From Altererythrobacter sp. (GTDB taxonomy: Bacteria; Pseudomonadota; Alphaproteobacteria; Sphingomonadales; Sphingomonadaceae): a stretch of 64,000 nucleotides of DNA. A program made the position numbers and the translations under genes. Numbering within the stretch: position 1 is the first letter of the stretch; each line of letters opens with the position of its first letter. The notes under the pieces were generated by a model that made no database searches, was not told where the DNA came from, and worked only from the letters and a program-made list of their open reading frames with translations. The DNA lies in contig JAFKFN010000004.1 of assembly GCA_017308255.1 (NCBI GenBank), positions 1-64,000 of the forward strand, in the 5' to 3' direction. Shown one piece after another: positions 1 through 8,730 of this stretch.

Positions 1-211
1 CAGAGGCGCGGAAGGTTACCCGCCCCACCGCCAGCAACTGCTCCAGCGGAACGTTCGCGACCATGAACTTGACCGGCGTGGCGATGAACGACAGCGCGAA
101 CAGCAGGCCCGCGGCGAAGGCGGACACCACGCCCGTGGCGATATAGCGGCCCGGATGGATGTCCGATATGTCTTCGGCCGCACTCGCCGTGCGGCCGTTG
201 AAGAGGTTCAT
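1..211 (-). CDS. Membrane protein, C-terminal part cut by window edge
   Basis: The start is the ATG at 211, and the frame stays open for 70 codons to the left edge. About 20 residues in there is a hydrophobic segment (GVVSAFAAGLLFALSFIA) that reads as a membrane span. After a short polar stretch the protein continues out of the window. I do not recognise the family. It is the last gene visible in a minus-strand group with a DUF1971 protein, a receiver-like protein and the alternative oxidase, so a link to respiration is possible but is inference from position only. Confidence 0.6.
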   Translation of the reverse strand, partial: MNLFNGRTASAAEDISDIHPGRYIATGVVSAFAAGLLFALSFIATPVKFMVANVPLEQLLAVGRVTFRAS

Positions 212-235
212 ATCCTGTCTCCTGGATTGTGCGTT

Positions 236-520
236 TCAGGTTTCCGCCCGAAGGAACTGGATGTGGAAGCGCACCGGGCCGAGGGGTTCCACCCGGTGCA
301 GGATGGTCGGCTCGACAAGCATGGGTGCGCTTTCGGGGGTAAGCTCGCGCACCAGCGGCGGCCGGCGCGGATCGGTCACCAGATAGCGAAGGCGCCCCTC
401 TTCCACATGGATCAGGCCCCAGGCGCCTTCCTTGGTCGAATGTTCGTTCAGCAGCGCGGCGGGCACGGTGGCCTCGGTGAAAGTCGCCGTGCGCTTGTAG
501 GGCTGCAGGGCCTCGGGCAT
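236..520 (-). CDS. DUF1971 (TehB/YeaR-like) small cupin-fold protein
   Basis: 94 residues starting MPEALQPYKRT. The pattern TVPAALL, then KEGAWGLIHVEEGRLRY, a prolin-rich turn and the ending VEPLGPVRFHIQFLR matches the DUF1971 family, which includes E. coli YeaR and the N-terminal domain of some TehB proteins. Members are small beta-barrel proteins of unproven biochemical function; yeaR responds to nitrate and nitric oxide in enterobacteria. Here the gene lies 8 bases after the receiver-like gene and in the same direction as the alternative oxidase, so co-transcription is likely. A role in nitrosative or respiratory stress is inference. Confidence 0.75.
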   Translation of the reverse strand: MPEALQPYKRTATFTEATVPAALLNEHSTKEGAWGLIHVEEGRLRYLVTDPRRPPLVRELTPESAPMLVEPTILHRVEPLGPVRFHIQFLRAET

Positions 521-528
521 GGCCGCGC

Positions 529-900
529 TCACGCCACCAGTCCCCTGTCGCGGCAGACGGTCAACACCTCGCGCAAGGCCTGCGTCAGCTCTTCGCCCAT
601 CAGGGGCTTTTCGATCGGCATGATATGGGCCGCCTCGATCAGGATCCTCAGCGCGGCACTGAGATCGGTCACCAGCAGGATCGCCGGCGCAGTGCAGCCC
701 TGCTCGCGCAGCGCCACCAGGAAGCCGGCCCCGTCGCCCTGATAGCCCTGGTCCACCACCAGGCAGCCTGCGGCCATCGGATCGGCCCTTTCGTCGGAAC
801 CGTTCTCGACATCGAAGCCGTCGAGCGCCAGCGCGAACTCCAGCGAGGACAGGACCGGCCGATCGCCGACATAAAGCAGGATCGGGGCGGCGGCGGCCAT
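529..900 (-). CDS. Stand-alone receiver-like protein, degenerate
   Basis: 123 residues beginning MAAAAPILLYVGDRP; GGGAGG-type Shine-Dalgarno (gggagga) lies just upstream of the ATG at 900. The fold pattern is that of a CheY-type receiver: strand ILLYVGD, strand CLVVDQGYQG with the candidate phospho-acceptor Asp, strand AILLVTD and the conserved lysine in MPIEKPL. The first acidic pocket is weak, because only one Asp is seen where two are usual. No output domain follows. It sits 26 bases after the oxidase gene in the same direction, so it probably belongs to the same transcript. FixJ-like receivers of this kind can act as phosphate sinks, but that is only a suggestion. Confidence 0.65.
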   Translation of the reverse strand: MAAAAPILLYVGDRPVLSSLEFALALDGFDVENGSDERADPMAAGCLVVDQGYQGDGAGFLVALREQGCTAPAILLVTDLSAALRILIEAAHIMPIEKPLMGEELTQALREVLTVCRDRGLVA

Positions 901-926
901 GACCTGTCCTCCCTGGGCGGGCAGCA

Positions 927-1616
927 TCAGGCCGCCTGCTTCCAGTGCGGCCGCAGTTCCACATGCGGCGGGCACTCGGCCACCTGGCCCACCGGCAGCC
1001 CGGCCAGCTCGTTGGCGAAGCCGTGGTTCACGTCGCGGTGATGGGCCTCGTCCGCGCGCACCACCAGCACGACGTCGCGCAGCGTGGCCGTATCGGGAAG
1101 GCCCCAGTATCGCTTGGCGATTTCCGGTGCGGGCACGTTCGCGCTGCGGCCGGAATCGATCTCCGCCAGATAATGCGTATAGCTGATCACCGCCTCTTCC
1201 TCGAAATAGCCCACCACCCGGTGCGCCGTTTTCGAGCTGACCAGGTAAAGGCCGAAGAAGAACAGGTAGAACACCCATTGCACGCCGATGATCACCGCGC
1301 GCTCGAACAGCGTGGGCTTGGACACCTCGATGAAGGTCATCAGGTGCATCCGCTCGTTCTCGGCCTCGTCCATCAGCGTCTTGATCCAGCCCTTGTCGTC
1401 ACACATGCGGCGCAGGCAGGCGAGGTGGTTGATCGTGGCGCCGACCATGCCCGGCACGGCGGCGACCGTTTCCAGCACCACGGCCCGGTGGCCGTAACGC
1501 TGGGCGAAGAACGTGTCCGCGCACCAGCGCAGCGCCTTGGTGAAGCCGAAGGCGATCCGGTCGGAAAACTCGCGGGGCTTGTGATGAACGCCCAGATCGA
1601 TGAACGGTACCGCCAT
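927..1616 (-). CDS. aox: Alternative oxidase (cyanide-insensitive ubiquinol oxidase)
   Basis: 229 residues. It carries the family's di-iron ligand motifs in order: [10 protein letters not shown], then [12 protein letters not shown], then the [13 protein letters not shown] helix and [12 protein letters not shown] near the end. Between them lies the hydrophobic segment that lets the enzyme dip into the inner membrane leaflet. The enzyme oxidises ubiquinol and reduces oxygen to water without pumping protons. The start at 1616 is favoured by GTGGAGG 8 bases upstream. The gene is divergent from fixL with only 68 bases between the two starts, which suggests oxygen-linked control. Bacterial AOX genes are uncommon and were first noted in Novosphingobium. 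Confidence 0.95.
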   Translation of the reverse strand: MAVPFIDLGVHHKPREFSDRIAFGFTKALRWCADTFFAQRYGHRAVVLETVAAVPGMVGATINHLACLRRMCDDKGWIKTLMDEAENERMHLMTFIEVSKPTLFERAVIIGVQWVFYLFFFGLYLVSSKTAHRVVGYFEEEAVISYTHYLAEIDSGRSANVPAPEIAKRYWGLPDTATLRDVVLVVRADEAHHRDVNHGFANELAGLPVGQVAECPPHVELRPHWKQAA

Positions 1617-1684
1617 TGAATCGCCTCCACTTCGCGGCGCAGTTTGCACTCGCGCGCCGCCACGCACGGCAGATAGGGGAGGGT

Positions 1685-3247
1685 ATGGAGCTGCGAAATT
1701 TGGATCATCTCCCTAATACCGTGCCCCTAAGGGCCTTGCCGGAGGTGGGCCGGCCCAGCTTCGCCAGCCGGTTCCTGCCGCGCCTGTCGGTGGCGGCGGC
1801 GCTGGCGCTGGCCATCGTCGCCATCGCCGGGGCGGCCGGCGTGCTCCTGCTGTTCGCGGAAGAGCTGGGGCAGCGGGCGACGTTCATCTTCTTCGTCCCC
1901 GGCGTGGTGGTGGCCAGCGCGCTTTCGGGCGTCCGCGCCGGCGCGCTGGCGGCCTTGCTGGGGGCGGCGGCCGGGCTGTGGTGCGATCGGATGACCGGCC
2001 CGCTCGAAAACGGCAATCTGATCGCCGCCGGGGCGTTCGTGATCTTCGGGATCGCCATCGCGGTCGGGGGCGAATGGTTCCAGCGGGCGCGCGTCGAAAC
2101 CGAAGCTGCCGCCGCCGGGCTGGCCAGCCGCGAAGCGCACTTGCGCTCGATCCTCGATACGGTGCCCGATGCCATGGTGGTGATCGACGAGCAAGGGCTG
2201 ATCCGCGATTTCAGCCACGCCGCCGAACGGATGTTCGGGCGGACGGCGCAAGAGGTCCGGGGCCGCAATGTCAGCACGCTGATGCCCGAACCGTATCGTT
2301 CGGCGCACAACGGCTATCTCGAACGCTACTATCGCACCGGGGAAAAGCGCATCATCGGCCGGGGGCGCGTGGTGGTGGGCGAACGCAAGGACGGATCGAC
2401 CTTCCCGATCGAGCTGGTCGTGGGTGAGATGCAGGCCGATGGGCAGCGCTACTTCACCGGCTTCGTGCGGGACCTGACCGAACGCCAGCAGGCGGAAGCG
2501 CGGTTGCAGGAACTGCAAAACGAACTGGTCCACGTCTCGCGGCTCACCGCGCTGGGCGAAATGGCCTCGGCCCTGGCGCACGAGATCAACCAGCCGCTCT
2601 CCGCCATCGCCAATTACCTGAAAGGCAGCCGCATGCTGCTGGCCCGGCCCGAAGTGCCGCACGAGAAGGTCGCCGACGCGGTGGAGCTTGCCGCCATCGA
2701 GGCCTTGCGCGCGGGCGATATCATCCGCCGTCTGCGCGAATTCGTCGCCCGGGGCGAAACCGAACGATCCGTCGAAAGCCTGCCCAAGCTGATCGAGGAA
2801 GCCAGCGCCCTGGCGCTGGTCGGCGCCAAGGAGCACGGCATCTGCGTGCAATACGATTTCAGCCCCCTGGTCGATCAGGTCCTGGCCGACAAGGTGCAGG
2901 TTCAACAGGTGGTGCTGAACCTGATGCGCAACGCCGTCGATGCGATGGCCGAAGCGCCCTCGGCGCGCAAGGAACTGACCATCTCCCTCGAACCCGCCGA
3001 GCGCGGTATGGTGCGGGTCCTGGTGGCGGACACCGGGCCGGGCATCGATCCCGATGTGGCCGATCGGCTGTTCCAGCCCTTCATCACCACCAAGCGGACG
3101 GGTATGGGCGTGGGGCTGTCGATCTCGCGCACGATCGTCGAAGCGCACGGCGGGCGCATCTGGGCCCAGGCGCGCGAGGGCGGCGGCGCGCTGTTCGGCT
3201 TCACGCTGCCGGGCGTCGGCAAGGAGGAACTCTACGATGGCGAGTGA
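1685..3247 (+). CDS. fixL: FixL-type haem-PAS oxygen-sensing histidine kinase
   Basis: 520 residues from the ATG at 1685 (AGGGGAGGG just upstream); an earlier in-frame ATG at 1616 lacks such a site. Residues about 34-130 hold four hydrophobic segments. A PAS domain follows (about 150-265) with His208 in RSAHNGY and Arg228 in IIGRGRV, spaced exactly 20 apart like His200 and Arg220 of Bradyrhizobium FixL, which bind haem and sense O2. The kinase core has H299 in [12 protein letters not shown], an N box ([10 protein letters not shown]), VADTGPGI and GMGVGLS. It overlaps fixJ by 11 bases. It probably reports falling oxygen to FixJ; the adjacent oxidase is a likely target (inference). Confidence 0.9.
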   Translation: MELRNLDHLPNTVPLRALPEVGRPSFASRFLPRLSVAAALALAIVAIAGAAGVLLLFAEELGQRATFIFFVPGVVVASALSGVRAGALAALLGAAAGLWCDRMTGPLENGNLIAAGAFVIFGIAIAVGGEWFQRARVETEAAAAGLASREAHLRSILDTVPDAMVVIDEQGLIRDFSHAAERMFGRTAQEVRGRNVSTLMPEPYRSAHNGYLERYYRTGEKRIIGRGRVVVGERKDGSTFPIELVVGEMQADGQRYFTGFVRDLTERQQAEARLQELQNELVHVSRLTALGEMASALAHEINQPLSAIANYLKGSRMLLARPEVPHEKVADAVELAAIEALRAGDIIRRLREFVARGETERSVESLPKLIEEASALALVGAKEHGICVQYDFSPLVDQVLADKVQVQQVVLNLMRNAVDAMAEAPSARKELTISLEPAERGMVRVLVADTGPGIDPDVADRLFQPFITTKRTGMGVGLSISRTIVEAHGGRIWAQAREGGGALFGFTLPGVGKEELYDGE

Positions 3248-3848
3248 CCCGATCGTTTACGTGATCGACGATGATGACAGTGCCCGCCATTCGCTCGAAT
3301 TCCTGCTCGATGTCGCCGGGATAAGGGTCCGTTCCTTCCCCTCGGCCGATGCCTTCCTCACGGCCTCGCCGCCGCTGGCGGGCGCCTGCATCGTCACCGA
3401 CGTGCGGATGCCGGGGACCAGCGGGATCCAGCTCGTGGAACAGTTGAAGAAGCGTGAAGCCGCCGCGCCGGTGATCGTCATCACGGGGCATGCCGATGTG
3501 CCGCTGGCGATCCAGGCGATGAAGGCCGGCGTCGCCGATTTCATCGAAAAGCCGTTCGATGACGAGGTGATCCTGGGCGCGATCCACCAGGCGCTGGCCC
3601 GCCAGGCCGGCGACGAGGAAGTGCAGGCGGAACGTCAGGCCGTGCGCGAACGCCTCGCCGCCCTCAGCCCTCGCGAGCGTGAGGTGATGGAAGGGCTCGT
3701 GGCCGGCAAGGCGAACAAGGCGATCGCCTATGATCTGGCGATCAGCGCGCGCACGGTAGAAGTCTATCGCGCCAACGTGATGATGAAGATGCAGGTCAAG
3801 ACCCTGTCCGAACTCGTGCGCCTGGTCACGATCTCGCAGATGGCGTGA
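3237..3848 (+). CDS. fixJ: FixJ-type response regulator
   Basis: 203 residues with AAGGAGG upstream. The receiver (1-120) has the acidic pair in VIDDDDS, the phospho-acceptor Asp in IVTDVRMPG, the Thr in VIVITGHAD and the Lys in FIEKPFD, so it is intact. A LuxR/FixJ helix-turn-helix follows ([15 protein letters not shown], then [18 protein letters not shown]). The start lies inside the end of fixL, so the pair is translationally coupled. Phosphorylated FixJ activates promoters. There is no fixK or nif gene in view; the closest candidate target is the oxidase gene divergent from fixL. Confidence 0.92.
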   Translation: MASDPIVYVIDDDDSARHSLEFLLDVAGIRVRSFPSADAFLTASPPLAGACIVTDVRMPGTSGIQLVEQLKKREAAAPVIVITGHADVPLAIQAMKAGVADFIEKPFDDEVILGAIHQALARQAGDEEVQAERQAVRERLAALSPREREVMEGLVAGKANKAIAYDLAISARTVEVYRANVMMKMQVKTLSELVRLVTISQMA

Positions 3849-3874
3849 CTGCCCGATCATAAAATTTGGTGCAG

Positions 3875-3910
3875 TTATACGGCAATAATATGCATTTGCC
3901 TTATGTATAA
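3875..3910. repeat. AT-rich inverted repeat after fixJ
   Basis: Arms TTATAC...GTATAA enclose GGCAA...TTGCC around an ATGCAT core. The block is far more AT-rich than its surroundings. It lies 26 bases after the fixJ stop and before the degraded sulfite-reductase remnant. It could be a terminator without a U-tract or an operator for the lost cysJI operon. Confidence 0.45.
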
Positions 3911-4024
3911 TTGCGCCGCAGGGTCGGGCTCCGGATGAAAGGGCTTCGTGGCACCAAGCGCTCGGACGCGGCCCGATCTAACGGGCCGGAGCGCCGGAAT
4001 ACCGCACGCCAAGGAAATACGCGC

Positions 4025-4242
4025 ATGGCGTCGGATAGGCCAACGGACATGCTGACGCCTGAACAAGGGCGGCAGGTCGAGGATTTGTCCCAATCGCTCG
4101 ATCCGCCGCAGGCGCGATGGCTCAGCGGCTTTTTCGCCGGGTTCGGCGCCGGCTTGCGTTCCACTTCTTCCCCGCAGCCGGCGTCGTTCATGCGCGGCCC
4201 GCTCATCCTCCTCGGCACTGAAACCGGCAACGCCGGGACCGT
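4025..4242 (+). pseudogene. Remnant of cysJ-like sulfite reductase flavoprotein (N-terminus only)
   Basis: The frame starting MASDRPTDMLTPEQ reads like the N-terminus of an assimilatory sulfite reductase flavoprotein: a helical leader ending in QARWLSGFFAGFGAG, a low-complexity linker, then LILLGTETGNAG, equivalent to the flavodoxin P-loop motif (L-x-G-S/T-x-T-G-N). After this the similarity stops, and the rest of the open frame to 4519 is Arg/Gly/Pro-rich and looks like noise. A whole protein would be about 600 residues. Together with the cysI tail just downstream this is the scar of a large internal deletion. A short expressed peptide cannot be excluded. Confidence 0.6.
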
Positions 4243-4389
4243 CCGTGCTCGCGATACGGGATTTCCCCTAGTGGCCCTGCTGGGGCGGGAAAGGGGCTGG
4301 ATGGTCGGCCGGCCTCACCGGCCGCGCGCCCGGCAGGTACACCCTCTAGCTCGGCGGGGGTTTCCATGGGCAGCGTCTCGATCGTATGA

Positions 4390-4545
4390 TCCGCGGGAAT
4401 GGGGGAGGGGGCGATCCTCGAACGGCTGGATCAAGGGCTCGGGCGCCCTGCGCGCGGGCGTCCGGCTGGGGATCGCCTCGGTGATTTCACGATCCGCGCG
4501 GGCATCGTGCGCGAGGTAACGGAAGGACGGTTCTTCAATGACTGA
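4390..4545 (+). pseudogene. Remnant of cysI-like sulfite reductase hemoprotein (C-terminus only)
   Basis: Read in the frame that opens after a stop at 4387, this gives GEGAILERLDQGLGR, then GDRLGDFTIRAGIVREVTEG and RFFND before the TGA at 4543. The motif (F/L)GDF-I-R-G-IV followed by VTEGR-FND is the usual end of CysI-type sulfite/nitrite reductase hemoproteins. The siroheme and Fe-S cysteines are absent because the upstream part is gone. The stop codon overlaps the metB start (ATGACTGA), so the original cysJ-cysI-metB-like operon junction appears to be preserved. Confidence 0.6.
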
Positions 4546-5737
4546 ACGCCAGCCCGATCTTGCCGACCTCGATCGTGCACACCCCGATCATGCCCGGCCG
4601 GAGACGGTGGCTTCGGCCTATGGGGTCGGCGGCGATGTGGCGTTCGGCGCGGTCGCTCCGCCGATCTACCTGTCCAGCACCTATACGTTCGCAGGTTATG
4701 ATGCGCCGCGCGCCTATGACTATGGGCGCGCGGGCAATCCCACGCGCGATCTGCTGGCGGAAGCGCTGGCGCGGCTGGAAGGCGGTGCCGGCGCGGTCGT
4801 CACCTCCAGCGGCCTGGCGGCCATAGACCTGTTGATCAGCGGGCTTCCCGCCGGCGCGGGCGTGCTGGCGCCGCACGATTGCTACGGCGGCACCTTGCGC
4901 CTGTTGAAGGCGCGGGCTGAACGCGGGCAGATCGCGCTCAGCCTGGTCGATCAGGGCGATTCCGCCGCGCTGGCCGCCGTGCTCGAACAGCGGCCGGCGC
5001 TGGTCCTGGTGGAAACGCCCAGCAATCCGCTCATGCGAGTGGTGGACATCGCCGCGCTGGCCGCCCTGGCCAAGGCGGCCGGGGCGCAGGTCGCGGTGGA
5101 CAACACGTTCCTCACCCCGGCGATGCAGCGCCCCCTCGCCCTGGGCGCCGATTACGTGATCCATTCCACCACCAAGTACCTGAACGGCCATTCCGACGTG
5201 ATCGGCGGGGCGGTGATCGCGGCCGATCCCGCCAAGGCGGATCAACTGCGTTACTGGGCCAATGTCGTGGGTTCCACCGGCGCGCCGTTCGATGCCTGGC
5301 TCACCCTGCGTGGACTGCGGACGTTGTTTGTCCGGCTGGACCGGCAGCAGATGTCCGCCATGGTCATCGCCGGCCACCTGGCGCGGCACCGCGCGGTCGC
5401 CCGAGTCCACTATCCCGGCCTTGCCAGCCATCCCGGCCATGCCATCGCCGCCCGCCAGCAGCGCGGCTTCGGCGCGATGCTCAGCTTCGAACTGGCCGGC
5501 GGCGCGCAGGCGGCGCGCCGCTTCGTCGAATCCGTCGGGACCTTCACCCTGGCTGAATCGCTCGGCGGCGTCGAAAGCCTGATCGCCCATCCGGCCACGA
5601 TGACCCATGCCGACATGGGGGAGGAAGCGCGCGCCGTGGCGGGCATTAGCGATGCCTTGCTGCGCCTTTCCGTGGGGCTGGAAGCGGAACAGGATCTGAT
5701 CGCGGGCCTGGACGCGGGGCTTGCGGCATGTGCCTGA
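4538..5737 (+). CDS. metB: Cystathionine gamma-synthase family PLP enzyme
   Basis: 399 residues. The Cys/Met-metabolism PLP fold is complete: YDYGRAGNPTRDLL near residue 70, SSGLAAIDLL, DCYGGT, VETPSNPLMRV, VDNTF, and the PLP lysine in HSTTKYLNGHSDVIGG. The C-terminal part has SLGGVESLIAHPATMTH, typical of cystathionine gamma-synthase and O-succinylhomoserine sulfhydrylase. It joins cysteine or sulfide to an activated homoserine in methionine synthesis. Cystathionine gamma-synthase is the better guess, but the sulfhydrylase cannot be ruled out by eye. The start overlaps the cysI remnant, so it once shared a sulfur-assimilation operon. Confidence 0.85.
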   Translation: MTERQPDLADLDRAHPDHARPETVASAYGVGGDVAFGAVAPPIYLSSTYTFAGYDAPRAYDYGRAGNPTRDLLAEALARLEGGAGAVVTSSGLAAIDLLISGLPAGAGVLAPHDCYGGTLRLLKARAERGQIALSLVDQGDSAALAAVLEQRPALVLVETPSNPLMRVVDIAALAALAKAAGAQVAVDNTFLTPAMQRPLALGADYVIHSTTKYLNGHSDVIGGAVIAADPAKADQLRYWANVVGSTGAPFDAWLTLRGLRTLFVRLDRQQMSAMVIAGHLARHRAVARVHYPGLASHPGHAIAARQQRGFGAMLSFELAGGAQAARRFVESVGTFTLAESLGGVESLIAHPATMTHADMGEEARAVAGISDALLRLSVGLEAEQDLIAGLDAGLAACA

Positions 5738-5780
5738 CCGGGCCGGCCGCGCGCTCCGGCCCCGGCGATAGGGGGCGGTC

Positions 5781-6017
5781 GTGCCTGTCTATGTGCTGAT
5801 CGTAGATGCCTGCGGGATCGGCATGGCCATCGTCGGCTTCCTGATGGCGTTCCGCCAGCGCTTCGTCCGCGAATTGTTCGGGCTTGGCGCAAGTCGGCCC
5901 ACGGACTCGCACGCGGACCCGGATCCGTTGACATACGTTCTACGGATCGCAGGCATGATGATCCTGGTCTTCGGCCTTGCCCTGGGGCTCATGGTGACCC
6001 TGTTCCAGATGGTGTAG
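5781..6017 (+). CDS. Small two-span membrane protein, unknown
   Basis: 78 residues from a GTG start with AGGGGGC upstream. Two hydrophobic segments (YVLIVDACGIGMAIVGFLMA and MMILVFGLALGLMVTLF) flank a polar loop with FRQRFVRELFGLG. No family is recognised. It ends 9 bases before the next gene in the same direction. Confidence 0.6.
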   Translation: MPVYVLIVDACGIGMAIVGFLMAFRQRFVRELFGLGASRPTDSHADPDPLTYVLRIAGMMILVFGLALGLMVTLFQMV

Positions 6018-6026
6018 CATCACGCG

Positions 6027-6350
6027 ATGACGCACGAATATGACGATCCGATCCAGCCCGGCGCGCTTGACGATGCGGCGCGGCTGGTGGCCTCGCGCTT
6101 TCGCCTGGAGGATCGCGCACTGGCGGAACTGGCCGGCGAAGTCGTCCAGCAGCAGTTCTGTTCCTGCGTCGCCTCGCCCGAACGGACGGACAACGCGTCG
6201 GTTCTGGCCGCGCTTTCGGCCGATGTCATGGCCCGGGCGGAACGGCTGATCGCCGCGGGCGAGCCGTTCGACCGGGTGGACGAAGCCTCGATCCAGTCCT
6301 TCCCCGCCAGCGATCCGCCGGCCTGGGGCAGCCCCAAGCCCGGCGAATGA
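6027..6350 (+). CDS. Hypothetical protein with FPASDPPAW tail
   Basis: 107 residues. The body is helical and acidic (DDAARLVASRFRLEDRAL). The ending VDEASIQSFPASDPPAWGS matches a short tail motif found in many small alphaproteobacterial proteins of unknown role. Two neighbouring cysteines (FCSCV) could bind metal. It probably forms an operon with the preceding small membrane protein. Confidence 0.6.
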   Translation: MTHEYDDPIQPGALDDAARLVASRFRLEDRALAELAGEVVQQQFCSCVASPERTDNASVLAALSADVMARAERLIAAGEPFDRVDEASIQSFPASDPPAWGSPKPGE

Positions 6351-6563
6351 GCCGGGCGCGCTTCCCCTCACGCGCATCGGCGAACCCGTGGGCAGCGCAG
6401 GGGCACCGGATACTTGTCGCGGCATCGCGCGATGGCGCCACGCTGGACGAAGAACACCATGAGGCGCGGGTGATCGCGGCTTCTCGGCGGAATCATCCCC
6501 GCGCATAGGCGCCGCTCGGGCGGCGGCGCGGGGGTCTTGGGGGGTTGGGGCAGGAGGAACAGG

Positions 6564-7028
6564 GTGGACGATTTCATTGTGGCCCGCGCGCTCCACGTGC
6601 TCGCGGTGCTGATGTGGATCGGCGGCGTGGGCTTCGTCACGTGCGTCGTGATGCCCTCGATCCGCCGCCACGACGATGCCGCGCAGCGCATGGAAGCATT
6701 CGGACGGATCGAGCGGCGCTTTGCGCCGCAGGCGCGGCTGTGGGTCCTGCTCGCCGGGGCCAGCGGGTTCTGGATGATCTATCGCGCGCAGATGTGGGAT
6801 CGGTTCGAAGACCTGCGCTTCTGGTGGATGCATGCCATGGTCTGCCTGTGGCTGTTCTTCGCGCTGATGCTCTTCGTGGTGGAGCCGCTGCTCGGCCACC
6901 GCCCGTCGAACCGCGCCGCCGAACCGGCCGCGCGGTTCCGCCGCCTGGAATGGGTCCACCGGCTGCTTTTGCTGCTCGCCGTGGTCACCGTGCTCGGCGC
7001 CGTGGCGGGCAGCCACGGGCTGTTCTGA
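6564..7028 (+). CDS. CopD-like integral membrane protein
   Basis: 154 residues from a GTG with CAGGAGGAAC 5 bases upstream. There are four hydrophobic segments: RALHVLAVLMWIGGVGFVTC, LWVLLAGASGFWMIY, WWMHAMVCLWLFFALMLFVV and LLLLLAVVTVLGAVAG. Histidines lie at membrane edges (RALHVL, WWMHAM, EWVHRL), as in the CopD/DUF2269 group of copper- or haem-associated membrane proteins. Exact function is unknown. Confidence 0.6.
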   Translation: MDDFIVARALHVLAVLMWIGGVGFVTCVVMPSIRRHDDAAQRMEAFGRIERRFAPQARLWVLLAGASGFWMIYRAQMWDRFEDLRFWWMHAMVCLWLFFALMLFVVEPLLGHRPSNRAAEPAARFRRLEWVHRLLLLLAVVTVLGAVAGSHGLF

Positions 7029-7029
7029 G

Positions 7030-7668
7030 TTATTCGGAACCGCCCAGGTCCACGATCCGCCAATAGGGTCTGATCGTGCGATAGCCTTGCGGAAACTGCC
7101 GCGCGGCTTCCTCGTCGGAAAGCCGGGGGGAAATGACCACCGGATCGCCCACCTGCCAATTGACCGGGGTGGCGATGCTGCGTGCATCGGTCAGCTGCAC
7201 GCTGTCGATCGCGCGCAGGATCTCGGCGAAGTTGCGCCCGGTGCTCAGCGGATAGGCCAGCGTCAGCCGCACCTTCCGCGCCGGATCGATCACGAAGGCC
7301 GATCGCACGGTCATGCTGGCGTCGCATTGCGGGTGGATCATGCCGTAAAGCGCGCAGATGCGCCCGTCGGGATCGGCGATCATCGGGAAATCCGGCGCAT
7401 AGCCCTGCGTTTCGGCGATCTCGGCGTTCCACCGATGATGCGCCTCCACCGGATCGACCGATAGCCCGATCGGCTTGACATGGCGCCGCTCCCACTCCGG
7501 CCGCAGCCGCGCCACTTCGCCCAGCTCGCCGGTGCATACCGGGGTAAAGTCGCGCGGATGGCTGAACAGCAGGCCCCAGGCCGATCCCAGCCAGTCATGG
7601 AAACGGATGCGGCCGTGGGTCGTGTCCTGTTCGAAGTCGGGCGCGATCTGGCCGAGCTGGATGGTCAT
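7030..7668 (-). CDS. 1-Cys peroxiredoxin (AhpC/TSA family)
   Basis: 212 residues. The peroxidatic cysteine is in the motif FSHPRDFTPVCTGELGEV (about residue 45), with the nearby Arg in ASMTVRSAFVIDP. The long C-terminal dimerisation part (TPVNWQVGDPVVISP and RTIRPYWRIV) is that of Prx6-type 1-Cys peroxiredoxins. It reduces peroxides in the cytoplasm. The start at 7668 is chosen by homology to the usual MTIQLGQIAPDF opening; an upstream in-frame start at 7722 is possible. It is divergent from the LysR gene, whose product may control it. Confidence 0.88.
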   Translation of the reverse strand: MTIQLGQIAPDFEQDTTHGRIRFHDWLGSAWGLLFSHPRDFTPVCTGELGEVARLRPEWERRHVKPIGLSVDPVEAHHRWNAEIAETQGYAPDFPMIADPDGRICALYGMIHPQCDASMTVRSAFVIDPARKVRLTLAYPLSTGRNFAEILRAIDSVQLTDARSIATPVNWQVGDPVVISPRLSDEEAARQFPQGYRTIRPYWRIVDLGGSE

Positions 7669-7764
7669 GGCGGGGGCGCGCCTCTCCTTGCCTGGCGGAT
7701 ATTCGCCCGCTACATCCAGCAAGCAAATGACTATTATTGTCAGTTGTCATGAAAGTTGTTGGGT

Positions 7765-8670
7765 ATGGATATCGAAGTCGCCCGTACTTTCCTGGAAGTG
7801 GTCAAGACGGGCAGCTTCGTCGGCGCGGCCGCCAATCTCAATCTCACGCAAACGGCGGTCAGCGCGCGGATCCGGGTGCTGGAAGATCGGCTGGACCGGC
7901 CGGTGTTCATCCGCAACAAGGCCGGCGCCAAGCTGACCCCGGCGGGGGAACAGTTCCTCCGCTTCGCCACCACCATGGTGCAGATCTGGGATCGCGCGCG
8001 GCGTGCGGTGGCCTTGCCGCCGGGCCGCGACACGGTGGTCACGATCGGCGCGGAGCTCAGCCTGTGGAGCCCGCTGCTGCGGCACTGGCTGCTGTGGATG
8101 CGCCGCGAATGCCCGGAAATCGCCGTCAACGCGCGGATCGACACGTCCGAGCGCCTGCTGCAACGGGTGCAGGACAGCTCGCTCGATGTCGCCATCATCT
8201 ACGCTGCCCTGCGGCGCCCCGGCGTGATCGCGGAGCTGTTGTTCGAGGAAAAGCTGGTGCTGGTCCGCACCACGCCGGCCAGCCAGCCGCTGTCGTCCGA
8301 AGATCACGTGGAGATAGACTGGGGGGAGGAATTCATGGCCAGCTATCACGCCGCCTTTCCCGATCAGGCGAAGCCGGTGGTCTCGATCGGCTACGGCCCG
8401 TTGGCGCTGGACTATATCCTGGCCACGGGCGGTAGCGGCTATTTCCGCGAAAGCTTCGTCCGCCCTTATCTGGAGGAAGGGCGCCTGGTCCTGGTGCCAG
8501 ACAGCCCGGAATTCTCCTATTCCGCCTATGTCGTCCATTCGGCCAAGGCCGATCCCGGCGTCATGGCCCGCATCCGCCACGCCTTGCGCCAGGCCGCCGC
8601 CGCCCACGGCACGCACCGCCCGACGGATGCCTCCCTGGTCCTGCGGCCCGCGAATGGCGCTATCGGCTAG
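7765..8670 (+). CDS. LysR-family transcriptional regulator
   Basis: 301 residues. The N-terminal helix-turn-helix reads TFLEVVKTGSFVGAAANL then TQTAVSARIRVLEDRL, the standard LysR pattern, followed by a substrate-binding-like effector domain. It lacks the paired cysteines of OxyR, so it is not a classical peroxide sensor. Start is the ATG at 7765; a TTG at 7756 is also in frame. It is divergent from the peroxiredoxin gene with 96 bases between, the usual layout for a LysR regulator and its target. Confidence 0.88.
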   Translation: MDIEVARTFLEVVKTGSFVGAAANLNLTQTAVSARIRVLEDRLDRPVFIRNKAGAKLTPAGEQFLRFATTMVQIWDRARRAVALPPGRDTVVTIGAELSLWSPLLRHWLLWMRRECPEIAVNARIDTSERLLQRVQDSSLDVAIIYAALRRPGVIAELLFEEKLVLVRTTPASQPLSSEDHVEIDWGEEFMASYHAAFPDQAKPVVSIGYGPLALDYILATGGSGYFRESFVRPYLEEGRLVLVPDSPEFSYSAYVVHSAKADPGVMARIRHALRQAAAAHGTHRPTDASLVLRPANGAIG

Positions 8671-8692
8671 ACCATGATCCCCTATCCCCGAA

Positions 8693-8706
8693 TCGTCATT
8701 GCGAGT
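8693..8706. repeat. Half-copy of REP-like repeat B
   Basis: CGTCATTGCGAGTG matches the first arm of the perfect inverted repeat at 32459-32535 (CGTCATTGCGAGCG). The second arm is missing. It lies between the LysR and MarR genes, which converge here. Confidence 0.55.
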
Positions 8707-8730
8707 GTTTCAACTTAACGCGATCACGCT

